From: Pseudomonadales bacterium
GTDB lineage: Bacteria > Pseudomonadota > Gammaproteobacteria > Pseudomonadales > UBA5518
DNA: 64,000 nucleotides
Direction: 5' to 3'
Assembly (NCBI GenBank): GCA_024234165.1
Contig: JACKOP010000004.1
Coordinates: forward strand, 1 to 64,000
The notes under the pieces are model-generated. The model had not been told where the DNA came from. It was given only the letters and a program-made list of their open reading frames with translations, and did no database searches. Of this stretch, positions 41,651 to 50,391 are shown piece after piece. How positions within the stretch are numbered: the stretch's first letter is position 1; each line of letters opens with the position of its first letter. Both the position numbers and the translations under genes were made by a program.

Positions 41651-42946
41651 ATGGCGAAGATCGTGGTACTCGGGGCCGGGGTGGGTGGAATGCCGGCAGC
41701 CTACGACCTGAAGCGCGCAGTTGGCGCCCAGCACGAGGTCACACTGGTCAACGCGAGTCTGCATTTCCAGTTCACACCGTCGAACCCGTGGGTGCTGGTC
41801 GGCTGGCGCAAGCCCGAACAGGTACTGGTGCCGATCGAGCCCGGGATGAGCAAGAACGGCGTGCGCTTCATCGCGCAGACGGTGACGCGAATCGATGCAC
41901 AGCGAAACCGCCTCGTGCTCGGCAACGGCAGCGAGGAGGCGTACGACTACCTGGTGATCTGCACCGGACCACAACTCGCGTTCGACGAAATTCCCGGTAC
42001 CGGTCCCGACGCGCATACCCACAGCGTCTGCACCACACCGCATGCCGAGCGCGCTGCAGCGGCCTACGAACGCTTCCTGCGCGACCCCGGACCGATCGTG
42101 GTCGGTGCGGTGCAGGGTGCGAGCTGTTTTGGCCCGGCCTACGAGATGGCGATGATCCTCGATACCGACCTGCGCCGGCGCAAGCTGCGCGATCGCGTGC
42201 CCATAACCTTCGTCACCAGCGAACCTTATATCGGGCACATGGGGCTCGGCGGGGTGGGCGATTCCAAGAGCCTGCTCGAGTCCGAACTGCGCCAGCGCCA
42301 CATCCGCTGGATCACCAACGCAAAGGTTCAGGAAGCAACACCGACATCGGTGCGCGTGAGTGAGCACGACGACACCGGACAACCACGACGCGAACACGAT
42401 CTGCCATCACGCTTCACCGTGCTGATCCCGGCGTTCCGCGGGGTCGAGGCCGTCGCCGGCGTCGAAGGCCTGTGCAACCCGCGCGGCTTCGTCCTGATCG
42501 ACGAACACCAGCGCAACCCGACCTGGCGCAACATCTTCGCCGCCGGCGTCTGTGTCGCGATCCCACCGGTGGAAAGCACACCGGTTCCCACTGGCGCACC
42601 GAAGACCGGCTACATGATCGAGTCGATGACCAGCGCGATCACGCACAACATTGCCGCCGACATCGCGGGCAGCAGCGCAGACGCACGTGCCACCTGGAAC
42701 GCGATCTGTCTGGCCGACCTCGGCGACGACGGGGTCGCCTTCGTCGCGGTGCCGCAGATCCCGCCGCGCAACGTCACGTGGGCCAAGCGCGGCAAGTGGG
42801 TGCACCTGGCCAAGGTAGCCTTCGAGAAGTATTTCATGCGCAAGATGGCAACCGGCAACACCGAACCGGTCTACGAGAAATACGTATTGAAGGTGCTCGG
42901 CATCGAACGCCTGAAGCCGGACTCGCACGACCAGAACCCGCACTGA
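41651..42946 (+). CDS. sqr: Sulfide:quinone oxidoreductase
   Basis: A 431-residue flavoprotein from ATG 41651 with an AGGAGGAAC site. It has the FAD motif VLGAGVGGMPAAYDL. All three redox-active cysteines of SQR are in place: C127 (HSVCTTP), C159 (VQGASCFGPAYEM) and C353 (AICLADLGDDG), nearly the positions 128, 160 and 356 of the Acidithiobacillus enzyme. The C-terminus (about 380-431) is the amphipathic membrane anchor (WVHLAKVAFEKYFMRKM). It oxidises sulfide to polysulfide or sulfane sulfur and reduces membrane quinone. A DUF2892 membrane protein gene with a palindromic operator lies about 600 bases downstream on the other strand, a context often tied to sulfide detoxification. Confidence 0.9.
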   Translation: MAKIVVLGAGVGGMPAAYDLKRAVGAQHEVTLVNASLHFQFTPSNPWVLVGWRKPEQVLVPIEPGMSKNGVRFIAQTVTRIDAQRNRLVLGNGSEEAYDYLVICTGPQLAFDEIPGTGPDAHTHSVCTTPHAERAAAAYERFLRDPGPIVVGAVQGASCFGPAYEMAMILDTDLRRRKLRDRVPITFVTSEPYIGHMGLGGVGDSKSLLESELRQRHIRWITNAKVQEATPTSVRVSEHDDTGQPRREHDLPSRFTVLIPAFRGVEAVAGVEGLCNPRGFVLIDEHQRNPTWRNIFAAGVCVAIPPVESTPVPTGAPKTGYMIESMTSAITHNIAADIAGSSADARATWNAICLADLGDDGVAFVAVPQIPPRNVTWAKRGKWVHLAKVAFEKYFMRKMATGNTEPVYEKYVLKVLGIERLKPDSHDQNPH

Positions 42947-43349
42947 CGAAATAGTGGTCGAATGTCGCCGCTGGACGGGCGCCACCAGCGCGGCGAGCAG
43001 GCTGTCGGTAGCCACCACCTGCGATGGCGGGTGGCCGGTGTCCACGAAGTCAATGATCTGCGGTCCGTCTTGCTGGTTACGCAGAGATCCTGCACCAGCC
43101 CGATCAACCCCGGACGGTCGAAGCCCGCGAGCTTCGCCTTGACGTCGGACCAGGTGGGTTTGCTGCGCACAGTCATCGTCGGTCATCCTCGAACGGTGGG
43201 ATCCAGGGCACCGGCTCAGGCATGAGCAGATTCCGCAGTGGAGCGGGTGTCGCGTACCAGGCGCACATACCGACGACGCAGCGCTGCATTTCGCACGCCC
43301 TGACCCGCACGGACGGCCACATCATCGTATCAATGTGGCACAACGGCGA
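42947..43349. other. 403-bp region with no intact gene
   Basis: The gap between SQR and the DUF2892 gene contains only the remnant at 43063-43176 on the minus strand. Beyond it, frames in this region (for example one with DFVDTGHPPSQVV, minus strand, about 42990-43055) have no start, no ribosome site and no family I recognise. It may be a decayed gene. Confidence 0.4.
43063..43176 (-). pseudogene. 5' remnant of a conserved hypothetical gene
   Basis: From ATG 43176 the frame encodes 38 residues (MTVRSKPTWSDVKAKLAGFD then RPGLIGLVQDLCVTSKTD) that look like the N-terminus of a widespread hypothetical protein of the form TWSDVKAKLADFDRAGLLGL. After about residue 38 the similarity stops, and the frame runs on as unrelated Arg/Trp-rich sequence. 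It is read as a truncated or frameshifted gene remnant. The assignment rests on memory of that N-terminal motif. Confidence 0.4.
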
Positions 43350-43553
43350 TCAGTGAAACGCTTGTCCTGGCGCGATGCCGAGCTTGCGTGCGGCCAGCGC
43401 GGCCGGGCAAAAGCCGGTAATCGAGGACTGCAGCAGGTTGAATCCGACGAAGGCCGTCAGCAAGTACCAGTACGGATGTACCCACGTTCCGAGCGCAAGG
43501 CTCAGCAGCACCATCACACCCGCAAAACCAAGAATGAAGCGATCGATGTTCAT
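43350..43553 (-). CDS. DUF2892 (YgaP-like) inner membrane protein
   Basis: A 67-residue protein from ATG 43553 with TGGAG upstream. It has two membrane segments, FILGFAGVMVLLSLALG and YWYLLTAFVGFNLLQSSI, separated by TWVHPY, then TGFCPAALAARKLG. The sequence is typical of the YgaP transmembrane domain family, in which GFCP-A is conserved and which often partners rhodanese domains and sulfide/persulfide regulators. Here the rhodanese part is absent. Position beside a sulfide:quinone oxidoreductase and behind a palindromic operator suggests a role in sulfane-sulfur stress; this is inference. Confidence 0.85.
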   Translation of the reverse strand: MNIDRFILGFAGVMVLLSLALGTWVHPYWYLLTAFVGFNLLQSSITGFCPAALAARKLGIAPGQAFH

Positions 43554-43582
43554 GACAGGCTCCAGTGGAATCGACGATGCGT

Positions 43583-43602
43583 ATATTAGTGATTGCTAAT
43601 AT
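43583..43602. promoter_or_regulatory. Palindromic operator overlapping the DUF2892 promoter
   Basis: ATATTAG (43583-43589), spacer TGATTG, CTAATAT (43596-43602): a perfect 7-bp inverted repeat 30 bases upstream of the DUF2892 ATG. On the minus strand TTGCAT-16-TAATAT can be read as -35/-10, so the palindrome covers the spacer and the -10 box. The AT-rich dyad resembles ArsR-family (BigR/YgaV-like) operators. The SDR at 43683 on the plus strand could share it. Confidence 0.6.
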
Positions 43603-43682
43603 CAATGCAAGCGCTGCCCCGTCGCATGGCTGATCGGCCTCGTGTATAAGAGCGTGCAAATCCTTCTGTCGGAGTTCTCTCG

Positions 43683-44432
43683 ATGCAGCGATTGCAAGAC
43701 AAGCGGATCATCGTCACGGGCGGAGCCGGTGGCATCGGCAACGCGGCGGTGCGCCTGTTCGCGGCCTGCGGCGCGCGGGTCGCAACCACCCATCACGAAC
43801 GCACGCCCGAGTTGCCGGCCGGCGTAGTCTCGACGCACTGTGACATCACGGATCGTGCCGAAGTCGCACGCGTATTCGACGAACTCGCCGGAGCGCTTGG
43901 TGGCCTGGATGCGCTGGTACACGCAGCAGGCCGCCACGGCAGCACTCCCGCACATGACGTGACCGACGAGGACTGGGACACCCTGTTCGACGCCAACGCG
44001 CGCGCCACGGCGTGGACCAACCAGGCAGCGTTCCAGCACCTGCGCGAACGCGGCGGCTCGATCGTGAACATGGGTTCGGTGGAAGGCGTGCGCGGCTTCG
44101 CAGGCAACGCGGTCTACGCGGCCTCGCGCGGTGCCGTGATGGCCTGGACGCGCAGCGTCGCGCTCGAATGGGGGCGCTGTGGCGTACGCGTGAACTGTGT
44201 GGCACCCGCGATCCATACCGAAATCTTCGAGCGCCAGCGCGCCGCACTTGATCCGGCAACGCTCGCCGCAATGGACGCACAGCTTGCGGCGATGATCCCG
44301 CTCGGCGGCAGGATGGGCGATGCGCTGCGCGACCTCGCGCCGGTGCTCGTGTTCCTGGTCAGCGATGATTCACGCTTCGTGACGGGCCAGACGCTGGCGG
44401 TAGATGGCGGCCTGATGATGCTCGGCTCCTGA
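43683..44432 (+). CDS. SDR-family protein with Arg in place of the catalytic Lys
   Basis: A 249-residue SDR from ATG 43683 (MQRLQDKRIIVTGGAGGIG). It has TGGAGGIG and HAAG where NNAG is usual. The catalytic Ser is in NMGSVEGVRG, and the active site reads YAASR instead of YxxxK. The C-terminus FVTGQTLAVDGGLMMLGS is standard. Because the lysine orients the cofactor and lowers the tyrosine pKa, its replacement by arginine could reduce activity or change specificity. Substrate is unknown. The gene is divergent from DUF2892 and convergent with the penicillin-binding protein gene. Confidence 0.86.
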   Translation: MQRLQDKRIIVTGGAGGIGNAAVRLFAACGARVATTHHERTPELPAGVVSTHCDITDRAEVARVFDELAGALGGLDALVHAAGRHGSTPAHDVTDEDWDTLFDANARATAWTNQAAFQHLRERGGSIVNMGSVEGVRGFAGNAVYAASRGAVMAWTRSVALEWGRCGVRVNCVAPAIHTEIFERQRAALDPATLAAMDAQLAAMIPLGGRMGDALRDLAPVLVFLVSDDSRFVTGQTLAVDGGLMMLGS

Positions 44433-44479
44433 AAGGCCGGTGCACAAGGTGCGACCTGACTGCAGGCAATGACGAAGGG

Positions 44480-47400
44480 TCACTCGCTCACGGGGGCGTC
44501 GAGCAGCGGGGCCAGCGTCGGCATCAGCGCGCCGAGCACGCGCACCGGCAGCCCGCTGGTGAATTCGTAGCGCGCCGCCGCAGCGCCGGGGACAAATGCG
44601 GTGATCGTGCCGAAGAAACGATCGTCGATCAGGAACACGAAGGTGGCCACGCGATTCACCACACGCGATTCGATCAGTCGACCTCGTCCCGCGTAGACTT
44701 CGAAACGGTGATCACCGGTACCGGTCTTGCCGCCGACCAGATGCCGCGAACCGTCGGGGCGCCCCAGAGAGGACTGCAGCGCACGCGCAGTGCCGCTGGC
44801 AACCACGTCGAGCAGCGCAGCATGCACTACCGCGGCGACTTCCGGGCGCAGCACCGCTCGGCCGGGATCCGGCTGCACCGAGTGCACGACCTCGTACGGC
44901 GTGTCGGCAGCGAAATGCAGGCGCGTGACCACACGCGACGGGTAACGCACACCATCGCTCACGATGATGCCCATCAACTCGGCGAGTGCCGCGGGGCGGT
45001 CGCCCGAGCTGCCGATCGCCGTGGCGAGCGACGGCGTCAATGACGCAAACGGATAACCCAGTGTGCGCCACTGCGCGTGCAGCTCCTGGAACGCTTCGAT
45101 CTCGAGCAGGTCGAGGATGCGCCGGTCCTGGGCACGTCGGCGGCTGGTCTTCATCAGCCACGCATAGACCTCCTGACGAACCTCTGCGCCGGCTGCCAGC
45201 ATCTGCGCCTCGCTGGCGTCCGGGTGCTGGCGCAGATAGTCGATCAACCACAGCTCGAGCGGATGCACGCGGGCAAGATAACCGCGATCGTTGAGATTGA
45301 ATTTTTCCGGTGCGTAACGCTCGCTCAACGTCGCCAGTTCCGCCACCGAAGGCACGTCATCCGGCAGGTGACGTTCGAACCACGGTCGCAGGCCTTCGGC
45401 ATCCAGCTCCGGGTGCACCGAACGTACGCTCACGATCAACGCACGTTTCGTGACCCGCACGCCGTCGAGCAGGGTGCGCAGCGCTTCGTCACTGCTCTTG
45501 CCACGGTACTTGTTGTAGAAGCGGCGCAGGAACACGGTTCCCTCACGATCGGCGAAGCGGTGCAGGTACTCATCGCGTCCCGGATCGCTTGCATTCTCCA
45601 GCAACCGTGCCGTGGTCGACGGTGCGCGATACATGTAGTGATCGACGATCTCGCGCATCATGCGTATGAACACCAGGTTCACCGAGCGGCGCATCGCTTC
45701 CGCAACGTCGAGTACCGCGTTGTTGTCACGCCGCTCGAAATTCCCGAAACGGTGCACACCGCCGCCGGTATAGAACGCCTGCCCCGTCGACGCCGAATAG
45801 CGCCGATGCATGGCCGCCTCCAGTGTGTCGCGCAGCGTGGCATGCGGGTTTGCTGCCAGGTACTCGTACACCCAGATGCTCAGGCGGTCGCGCGGGTGCA
45901 ACGCGGCGCGCGCCTGCTGCAGATCTGCAGCCGCCGCAGCCTCGCTCCACGCATCGGCGATCAGCCCGAGCCAGCTCACCAGCGTGCGCAACTTCGCGGT
46001 AGAGCCAAGGTCGAGTCGCGCGCCGGAGTTGATGTCGAGCGGCTGGTCGAGGTTGTCGGCATTGATCCGCAGACGATTCATGCCGCTGCCGCGTTCATAG
46101 AGCGTAAGGCTGTAGATCACTCGCGTCGGGTCATTGGCCCGCAGCAACCGTTCGCCGTCGAGACCGAGCGCGCGGATCCGCTCCGGATCCGCCAACCCGT
46201 GCAGGAACTCGGTGACTTCGCGCTGTACTCTGGCATCGAGCGTGGTCGTGGCCACAAGATCGAGGCGATCGAGCTCGTACAGACTGCTCACGCCGAGCAG
46301 CGACAGCAGCTTGTTGCGCGCCAGGTTGAGTCCCTTCTGATGCGTGAAGTCAGGCACCGGGGAGTCCGCCACGCGCGCCTGCAGGTCGAGCGACACGCGC
46401 TGTGCAGCGGCCGCCAGCTCAGCCGGTATCACGCCCTCGGAACTCATACGCCGCAGATAGCTGTTGGCAAGCGCCTCCAGTGCTGCGCCGTCGCCGCCAA
46501 GGTAATGGCTTGGCCGGCGTACCGCGAGAATCAGCGCCAGTACCCGCTTGTAGTGCAACGCACGCGCTCCAAGTGGCGCAGCCGCATCTGCAAGCACACG
46601 GTTGCTCTGCGCGAAGTCGCCACCGAACCACGCCTCGATGCCGTCGCCAAGGCTCGAGACCTCGCCGTAACCACGCTGGGCGGCGAGCGGCAACGCGTTC
46701 AGGTAATCGAGCACCAGACCCTGGCGGGCCGCCAGGGTCTGCTCGCCCTGACGATAGACCCGCAGGCTGGCCGAAGCCATCTGCAGCAGTTTGTCGCGTG
46801 CATCGTGCGTGATCCCGTCAGGCGAGTGCCGGAACTTCTCCAGTTGCGTGGCGAGTGTGCTGGCGCCGACCACCTTCTGATCGCGTCCCAGTGATTTGGC
46901 TGCCTGCTGTCCGATCGCCACCGCCATGCGTTCCCAGTCGACGACCGGATTCAGATTCGGGCGCGAGGGATCGAGCAGTTCACGATCCTCGACGTAAAGC
47001 AGCGTGCGCGCCACCAACGGTGGAATCGCCGAAAATCCGGGATAGACGTTGCGAGGGTACAGCGCACGCTGGATGTGCAGACCCGCGGCATCGTCGAGCT
47101 GCAATCCTGCCCGGGTCTTTTCCGGGTAGACGTTGAACAGCCCCTGCGCCGCGAGTTCGCTCATGCGCCTCGACGGCACCGCCTGACTGGTGATCGCAAA
47201 GCCGGCCCGCTCCAGGCGTTGCCCGAACCCAGGAAGCCGCGCATACCCAAGGCGTACGTCATAAGGACCCCGATCAGGAGGTAACGGTTCACGCGCCGGA
47301 CCAGGCTGGAGCCGGTAGCTGATCGAAGCCGCGAACTCGCTCAGCCAGTGCGCCTGCCAGCGCGAATGGCGCATCTCCTCATGACCGAGCCGGACGAGCA

Positions 47401-47617
47401 CAACGAGCGCACCGAGCAGGATCACACCCGAGGTGATACGCAGCAGCGAGGCCAGCACGCGCAGCCACCGCCGCCTGCGACGAGGCGGGGCGACGAAAGG
47501 TTTGCTCGCCGCCGCCCGGCGCGGCAATGCCACGCCGTGCTGGTCCAGCAGTGGAACCCGGTACAAGCGTTGGATCGATCCGATCACGGGCACGTGCATC
47601 CTGCTGAGTAGCTCCAC
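44480..47617 (-). CDS. Bifunctional penicillin-binding protein-like (GT51 transglycosylase + transpeptidase)
   Basis: A 1045-residue protein. The listed start is GTG 47617; ATG 47599 (MHVPVIGSIQRLYR) is also possible. A membrane anchor lies at residues 56-77 after an RRRRRW stretch. The GT51 region has E210-D211 in YVEDRELLD, the usual EDxxF with Leu instead of Phe, then VVGASTLATQLEKF and FGGDFAQ. The transpeptidase domain has the active Ser S539 in GSTAK, an SxN-type region after it, and GGKTGTGDHRF near the C-terminus. A roughly 300-residue Arg-rich helical insertion lies between the SxxK motif and the KTG. It would polymerise and crosslink peptidoglycan in the periplasm. The protein is longer than PBP1a/1b/1c and diverged, so its role may be specialised. 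Confidence 0.83.
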   Translation of the reverse strand: MELLSRMHVPVIGSIQRLYRVPLLDQHGVALPRRAAASKPFVAPPRRRRRWLRVLASLLRITSGVILLGALVVLVRLGHEEMRHSRWQAHWLSEFAASISYRLQPGPAREPLPPDRGPYDVRLGYARLPGFGQRLERAGFAITSQAVPSRRMSELAAQGLFNVYPEKTRAGLQLDDAAGLHIQRALYPRNVYPGFSAIPPLVARTLLYVEDRELLDPSRPNLNPVVDWERMAVAIGQQAAKSLGRDQKVVGASTLATQLEKFRHSPDGITHDARDKLLQMASASLRVYRQGEQTLAARQGLVLDYLNALPLAAQRGYGEVSSLGDGIEAWFGGDFAQSNRVLADAAAPLGARALHYKRVLALILAVRRPSHYLGGDGAALEALANSYLRRMSSEGVIPAELAAAAQRVSLDLQARVADSPVPDFTHQKGLNLARNKLLSLLGVSSLYELDRLDLVATTTLDARVQREVTEFLHGLADPERIRALGLDGERLLRANDPTRVIYSLTLYERGSGMNRLRINADNLDQPLDINSGARLDLGSTAKLRTLVSWLGLIADAWSEAAAAADLQQARAALHPRDRLSIWVYEYLAANPHATLRDTLEAAMHRRYSASTGQAFYTGGGVHRFGNFERRDNNAVLDVAEAMRRSVNLVFIRMMREIVDHYMYRAPSTTARLLENASDPGRDEYLHRFADREGTVFLRRFYNKYRGKSSDEALRTLLDGVRVTKRALIVSVRSVHPELDAEGLRPWFERHLPDDVPSVAELATLSERYAPEKFNLNDRGYLARVHPLELWLIDYLRQHPDASEAQMLAAGAEVRQEVYAWLMKTSRRRAQDRRILDLLEIEAFQELHAQWRTLGYPFASLTPSLATAIGSSGDRPAALAELMGIIVSDGVRYPSRVVTRLHFAADTPYEVVHSVQPDPGRAVLRPEVAAVVHAALLDVVASGTARALQSSLGRPDGSRHLVGGKTGTGDHRFEVYAGRGRLIESRVVNRVATFVFLIDDRFFGTITAFVPGAAAARYEFTSGLPVRVLGALMPTLAPLLDAPVSE

Positions 47618-47807
47618 GGCAAGTCTAGTACGCGTGTGGCACGGGTGCCGGCCGGCAGCGACGCTTCGTCAACAGCGGCGCCCTTGTCAGCAGCGGCGCC
47701 TTTCACGAGCCCGGCCGCTACCGCTACACTCCGCGACCCCACTTGGCAAGGATCCGGGCAATGATCGGGCTGCTCGACACCATGGCCACCGGCACGGATG
47801 CAATCGC

Positions 47808-49604
47808 ATGAAAGATACGATCGCGATGCGGCTGGCGGCGGTTCGCGCAGCAATGCGCGAGGAGCGCATCGACGCCCTGGTGGTACCGCACGCCGACGAG
47901 TATCTGGGCGAGTACCTGCCCGAGCACAACCAGCGGCTGCGCTGGCTGAGCGGATTCGACGGTTCGGCCGGAGTCGCGATCGTGCTGGCAGATGCCACCG
48001 CGATCTTCGTCGACGGCCGCTATACGGTACAGGTACGTCAGCAGGTACCCGGCGAGTTGTTCGAGTACCACCACCTGCTCGACGAACCGCCCGTCGCATG
48101 GCTGGCCGAACACCTGCCCTCGCGCGCCGGCGTCGGCTACGACCCGCGCCTGCATACCGCCGCGTGGCGCAACGCCAGCGAGACAACCCTGACGCGTCGT
48201 GGTGTACGGCTGCTGGCGCTGCAGGGAAACCTGCTCGACGCCTGCTGGCACGATCGGCCGCCGGCGCAGGCACGACCGGGACTGCTGCTCGGCGACGAGC
48301 TCACCGGTCGATCAAGTGTTGCCAAGCGTCGTGACGTGGCAGCAACGCTCGCAGCGCACGGTGCCGACGCGGCGCTGATCTTCGCCCCCGACTCGGTGGC
48401 GTGGCTGCTGAACATGCGTGGACACGACGTACCGAACCTGCCGCTGGTACTCGCGCATGCACTGCTGCGCGCGGACGCGAGCCTCGAGCTGTTCGTCGAT
48501 GTGCGCAAGATCCCGGCGGGTTTCAGCGCCCACGCCGGTGACGGCGTGCGTGTACTGCCCGAGGACGCACTGGACGCCGCGCTGCAGCGCCTTGCCGGCA
48601 GGCGCGTCCTGCTGGACCCGGAAACCACAAATGCATGGTGCCGGCTGCGCCTCGAAGCACACGGCGCGACCATCGTCGAAGCGGCCGATCCTGTGTTGCT
48701 GCCGAAGGCCTGCAAGAATGCCGCCGAGATCGCCGGCATGCGCGCCGCCCACCGCCGCGACGCGGTTGCGATGGTACGCTTTCTGGCCTGGCTCGACGCC
48801 GAACTCGACGCCGGCCACCTGCACGACGAAGCCACCCTCGCCGAACGGCTGTACGCGCTGCGAGCCGCGGGCGAGCGTTTTCAGGGCCTCAGCTTCGACA
48901 CCATCTCGGCGGCTGGTGCCAATGCCGCGCTCTGTCACTACCGGCACAGCGACAACACGCCCGGCCGCCTGACTATGGACACGGTCTATCTGCTCGACAG
49001 CGGCGCCCAGTACCTCGACGGCACCACCGACATCACGCGCACGATCGCAATCGGCAATCCAGGCAGCGAGGTACGTCGCCTCGCGACGCTCGTCATGAAG
49101 GGACACATCGCACTCGCCTGCGCCCGTTTCCCGCAGGGTACCAGTGGCAGCCAGCTCGACGTGCTCGCACGACAGTTCCTGTGGCAGCACGGCTTCGACT
49201 ACGACCACGGCACCGGCCACGGCGTGGGCTGCTTCCTCAGCGTGCACGAGGGGCCACAGCGCATCGGCAAGGCCGGCAACACGGTGGCACTGCGCCCGGG
49301 GATGGTGCTCAGCAACGAGCCGGGGTATTACCGCGAGCAGGAATTCGGCATCCGCCACGAAAACCTCCTGCTCGTCACCGCAGGAACCACTCCGGCGGAC
49401 GGAGAGCGTGCGATGCACGGCTTCGAGACGCTGACGCTGGTGCCATTCGAGCGCCGTCTGCTGGAATCCGGACTGCTGACGGAGCACGAAACAGCGTGGC
49501 TGGATGACTACCACCGGCGGGTACGTGAGGCACTGATGCCGCTGCTCGACGCAACCGACCGCCAGTGGCTGGAGCGTGCAACGCGCCCGCTCGGGTCAGC
49601 GTGA
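47808..49604 (+). CDS. Xaa-Pro aminopeptidase (M24B, long form)
   Basis: A 598-residue metallopeptidase from ATG 47808 (MKDTIAMRLAAVRAAMREE). It has two N-terminal creatinase-like domains (FDGSAGVAIVLADATAIFVD) and a C-terminal pita-bread domain. Metal ligands are visible in LDSGAQYLDGTTDITRT (two Asp), GTGHGVGCFLSVHEG (His), NEPGYY (Glu) and IRHENLL (Glu). It removes N-terminal residues preceding proline, with two Mn or Co ions. The length matches the three-domain aminopeptidase P1 type rather than the 440-residue PepP. It starts an apparent operon with the zinc-ribbon M50-like gene (10 bases downstream) and kup. Confidence 0.93.
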   Translation: MKDTIAMRLAAVRAAMREERIDALVVPHADEYLGEYLPEHNQRLRWLSGFDGSAGVAIVLADATAIFVDGRYTVQVRQQVPGELFEYHHLLDEPPVAWLAEHLPSRAGVGYDPRLHTAAWRNASETTLTRRGVRLLALQGNLLDACWHDRPPAQARPGLLLGDELTGRSSVAKRRDVAATLAAHGADAALIFAPDSVAWLLNMRGHDVPNLPLVLAHALLRADASLELFVDVRKIPAGFSAHAGDGVRVLPEDALDAALQRLAGRRVLLDPETTNAWCRLRLEAHGATIVEAADPVLLPKACKNAAEIAGMRAAHRRDAVAMVRFLAWLDAELDAGHLHDEATLAERLYALRAAGERFQGLSFDTISAAGANAALCHYRHSDNTPGRLTMDTVYLLDSGAQYLDGTTDITRTIAIGNPGSEVRRLATLVMKGHIALACARFPQGTSGSQLDVLARQFLWQHGFDYDHGTGHGVGCFLSVHEGPQRIGKAGNTVALRPGMVLSNEPGYYREQEFGIRHENLLLVTAGTTPADGERAMHGFETLTLVPFERRLLESGLLTEHETAWLDDYHRRVREALMPLLDATDRQWLERATRPLGSA

Positions 49605-49614
49605 ACCCGCACTG

Positions 49615-50370
49615 ATGGAGTCCTGTCCTCGTTGTGGCCATCGGCGCAGTCGCACCGACGACCACGTACACCCCGGCGTCTGCCCCGCCTGCGGCATCGC
49701 GTACGCAAAGTGGCAGCGCACACACAGCAGCCAGCGAATCGGAGAAAACCAGCCTCCAGTGCCACTCCGCCAGCAGGAAGCCGGCGCCGAGGCAACGCTG
49801 CTCGAACGTCTGCGACTGCAACTGAGCGAGGTGCCGGAGACGGTCGACACCCTGGCGTTCGCCGCACGCGCGCTGTTGCTGGCTTTCCTGGCTGCCTGGA
49901 GCGTGTGGTTTATCGTGCACGGCATCGACGCAGTCACGATCGGCAACTCCTTCCTGCACGGTGTGGACCTCGCATTTCACGAGTTCGGACACCTGTTCTT
50001 CCGCCCGTTCGGCGAGTTCATGACGATCCTCGGTGGCAGCCTGTTCCAGATCCTGCTGCCGCTGACGTTGCTCGCAGGATTCGTGCTGCGGCAGCGCGAC
50101 AATTTCGCCGCTGCCGTGACCCTGTGGTGGTGTGGCCAGAACTTCATCGATCTCTCGCCTTACATCCGCGATGCCGAGTACCGCGTGCTGCCCCTGGTAG
50201 GTGGAGGCGAGGAAAGCCACGACTGGGGCAACCTCCTCGAGCGCCTCGATGCGATCGGGAGTTGCCATATACTGGCGCGCAGCAGCTTCACGATCGGCAC
50301 GCTGCTGATGCTGCTCGCACTCCTCTGGGGTGGCTGGCTGCTGTGGCTGCAGCGGGTGCGCCTGCATTGA
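49615..50370 (+). CDS. Zinc-ribbon membrane protein with M50-like HEFGH motif
   Basis: A 251-residue protein from ATG 49615. The N-terminus is a zinc ribbon: CPRCGHRR...CPACGIAYAKW with two CX2C pairs. About five hydrophobic segments follow, including ALLLAFLAAWSVWFIVHG, ILLPLTLLAGFVL and FTIGTLLMLLALLWGGWLLW. Between the first two is DLAFHEFGHLFFRPFGE, which carries the HExxH signature of intramembrane or membrane-associated M50-type metallopeptidases. The usual downstream LDG/NPDG motif is not obvious; a candidate acidic ligand is in FIDLSPYIRDAEYR. It may be a protease or a degenerate relative. It lies between the aminopeptidase and kup genes and probably shares their transcript. Confidence 0.75.
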   Translation: MESCPRCGHRRSRTDDHVHPGVCPACGIAYAKWQRTHSSQRIGENQPPVPLRQQEAGAEATLLERLRLQLSEVPETVDTLAFAARALLLAFLAAWSVWFIVHGIDAVTIGNSFLHGVDLAFHEFGHLFFRPFGEFMTILGGSLFQILLPLTLLAGFVLRQRDNFAAAVTLWWCGQNFIDLSPYIRDAEYRVLPLVGGGEESHDWGNLLERLDAIGSCHILARSSFTIGTLLMLLALLWGGWLLWLQRVRLH

Positions 50371-50391
50371 ACACCACCGGGGAATGAACGG

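Noticed and set aside
45077..46894. 605-codon plus-strand frame opposite the penicillin-binding protein
   Set aside because: Antisense shadow with no recognisable domain.
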